A DNA stretch of 5,307 bases from Desulfarculus sp. (GTDB lineage Bacteria > Desulfobacterota > Desulfarculia > Desulfarculales > Desulfarculaceae), in the NCBI GenBank assembly GCA_020216625.1, contig JAIUYB010000201.1, forward strand, positions 1 to 5,307. The letters run 5' to 3'. How positions within the stretch are numbered: the first letter of the stretch is position 1; each line of letters begins with the position of its first letter. Under the pieces are notes generated by a model. It worked only from the letters and a program-made list of their open reading frames with translations. It ran no database searches and was not told the DNA's origin. This document shows, piece by piece, positions 4,346-5,307 of the stretch. The translations under genes were made by a program, and so were the position numbers.

Positions 4346-5307
4346 GGTTGTCCGCGGTCATCCTCGCCGCCTTGGCTCTGTCGGGTCTGGAGGGGGCGGC
4401 CCTGGCCGCCGAGCCGTCTCCCGGACCGGGCCTGGAGCCCGGCGCTGGTCCCCGGGTGGTGCGGGTGGTGGCCGACGAGGGCGGGGGAATGATAACCGGT
4501 TTGGGCACCGCCCGCTGCCGCCGCAGTCTGGAGATGGGCTTCGAGGCCACCGGCCAGATCGCGGCCATCCCAGTGGAGGAGGGGGCCAAGGTGGTCAAGG
4601 GCCAGGTTCTGGCCCGACTGGACGACCGGGTGCTGAGCGCCGAGCTCAAGGCCAAGCGGGCCGAGGTGGAGGCATCCCAGGCCGAGGTCCAGCGTTTGGC
4701 CGCCCGGGCCCAGGAAAAAGAGAAGCTCTTCCAGAGCCGGGCCGCCACCGCCAACGAGGCCCGCGAGGCGGGCTTCGAGCTGGCCAAGGCCCAAGCCAAG
4801 CTGGAGGCGGCCCAGGCCGAGGTGGCCAGCCTCAGCGCCCGGGTGGAGTCTTTCATCCTGCGGGCGCCCATGGACGGGGTGGTGGCCAAGCGCATTTCCG
4901 AGCCGGGCGAGGTGGTCACCCCCAATGGGCGCAAGGTGTTGAGGCTGTTGGACTGCCGCCAGGTCTTGGCCGAGGTGGAGTTCGGCGAACGTCTCTACAC
5001 CCGCCTGGCCCCGGGCCTGGAGGTGACTCTGGTGGCCGACGCCCTGCCCGGGCGGCGCTTCAACGGCAAGATTCACGCCATCAGCCCCGAGATCGACGAG
5101 AAAAACCGCACCTTTACCGTCAAGGTGGCGGTGGACAACCCCGATTTCATGCTCAAGCCCGGCATGTTCGTGCGCGCGGCGGTGCAGGCCGCCGGCCAAG
5201 GCCAGACCCTCTGGCTGCCGCCCGAGGCTTTGGCCCAGGTCAAGGGCGACGAAGCCCTGGTGACGGTGCTGGAGGACCGCCGGCCGGTGGAGCGCCGGGT
5301 GCGCCTG
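4327..5307 (+). CDS. Periplasmic membrane fusion (adaptor) protein of an RND-type efflux pump, 3' end outside window
   Basis: The frame is open for 327 codons to the window edge, so the C-terminus is missing. It starts with a signal peptide (P-R-R, hydrophobic core 5-20, A-L-A-A near 25-28). The HlyD/AcrA adaptor order follows. First half of the lipoyl domain is at about 70-100 (E-A-T-G-Q-I ... V-E-E-G-A-K-V-V-K-G-Q-V-L-A-R-L-D). A coiled-coil hairpin rich in A, E, K and Q spans 101-175. The second lipoyl half is at about 176-208 (L-R-A-P-M-D-G-V-V). The beta-barrel domain (about 210-288) contains N-R-T-F-T-V-K-V and L-K-P-G-M-F-V, typical of RND adaptors. The membrane-proximal domain starts near 295. 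These proteins bridge an inner-membrane pump and the TolC channel. No N-terminal lipobox is seen, so it is probably a soluble periplasmic adaptor. A linker rich in Pro, Gly and Glu (29-42) precedes the first domain. The 19-bp overlap with the channel gene and its own AGGAG indicate one operon. The transported substrate is unknown. Confidence 0.92.
   Translation, partial: MPRRFLGLSAVILAALALSGLEGAALAAEPSPGPGLEPGAGPRVVRVVADEGGGMITGLGTARCRRSLEMGFEATGQIAAIPVEEGAKVVKGQVLARLDDRVLSAELKAKRAEVEASQAEVQRLAARAQEKEKLFQSRAATANEAREAGFELAKAQAKLEAAQAEVASLSARVESFILRAPMDGVVAKRISEPGEVVTPNGRKVLRLLDCRQVLAEVEFGERLYTRLAPGLEVTLVADALPGRRFNGKIHAISPEIDEKNRTFTVKVAVDNPDFMLKPGMFVRAAVQAAGQGQTLWLPPEALAQVKGDEALVTVLEDRRPVERRVRL

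Noticed and set aside
4342..5199. A 285-codon open frame on the - strand opposite the MFP gene
   Set aside because: Low-complexity Gly/Leu/His/Gln composition and no domain. The + strand frame has clear lipoyl, coiled-coil and barrel signatures.

Overview
The window is high-GC bacterial DNA with all recognisable genes on the + strand. Codon choice is strongly GC-ending (CTG, GCC, GGC, GAG, AAG). The gene mix is a Mop/TOBE-type molybdate protein, a TauE/SafE permease, a periplasmic alkaline phosphatase and a TolC/HlyD-type export operon. This fits a Gram-negative proteobacterium, and the style resembles high-GC Desulfobacterota (former Deltaproteobacteria). That placement is an impression, not a demonstrated assignment. 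No mobile elements, RNA genes or CRISPR arrays were seen.

Layout. (1) Positions 1-141 hold the last 47 codons of a protein ending in a TOBE (Mop) oxyanion-binding domain, similar to the C-terminus of ModE. (2) 214-1146 encodes a 310-residue TSUP-family membrane protein with a long polar central loop. A perfect 10-bp GC-only inverted repeat follows it. (3) A spacer of about 215 bp contains a relatively AT-rich patch with a plausible sigma70-type promoter (1261-1289) and a good ribosome binding site. These lead into a PhoA-superfamily alkaline phosphatase (1362-2813) with a signal peptide and a complete set of metal ligands. (4) A C-run/G-run hairpin terminator (2825-2864) closes that unit. (5) A new unit starts near 2942. 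It has a TolC-family outer membrane factor, overlapped by 19 bp by a periplasmic membrane fusion protein (MFP). The MFP starts at 4327 and is still open at the window edge.

How the genes relate. The TolC-like and MFP genes clearly belong together as two parts of a tripartite efflux or export pump. The inner-membrane component, probably an RND transporter, is expected just beyond the right edge. The TOBE gene and the TSUP permease may share a transcript, which would hint at an oxyanion or sulfur-oxyanion substrate, but the 72-bp gap makes this only suggestive. The phosphatase looks like a stand-alone unit, bounded by its own promoter candidate and terminator.

Nothing here requires a previously undescribed system. 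The points most worth a second look are: the His/Trp metal-site variant and the roughly 44-residue insertion in the phosphatase; the extra segment in the second half of the TolC-like protein; and the AT-rich initiation region of that gene, which lacks a clear Shine-Dalgarno sequence.
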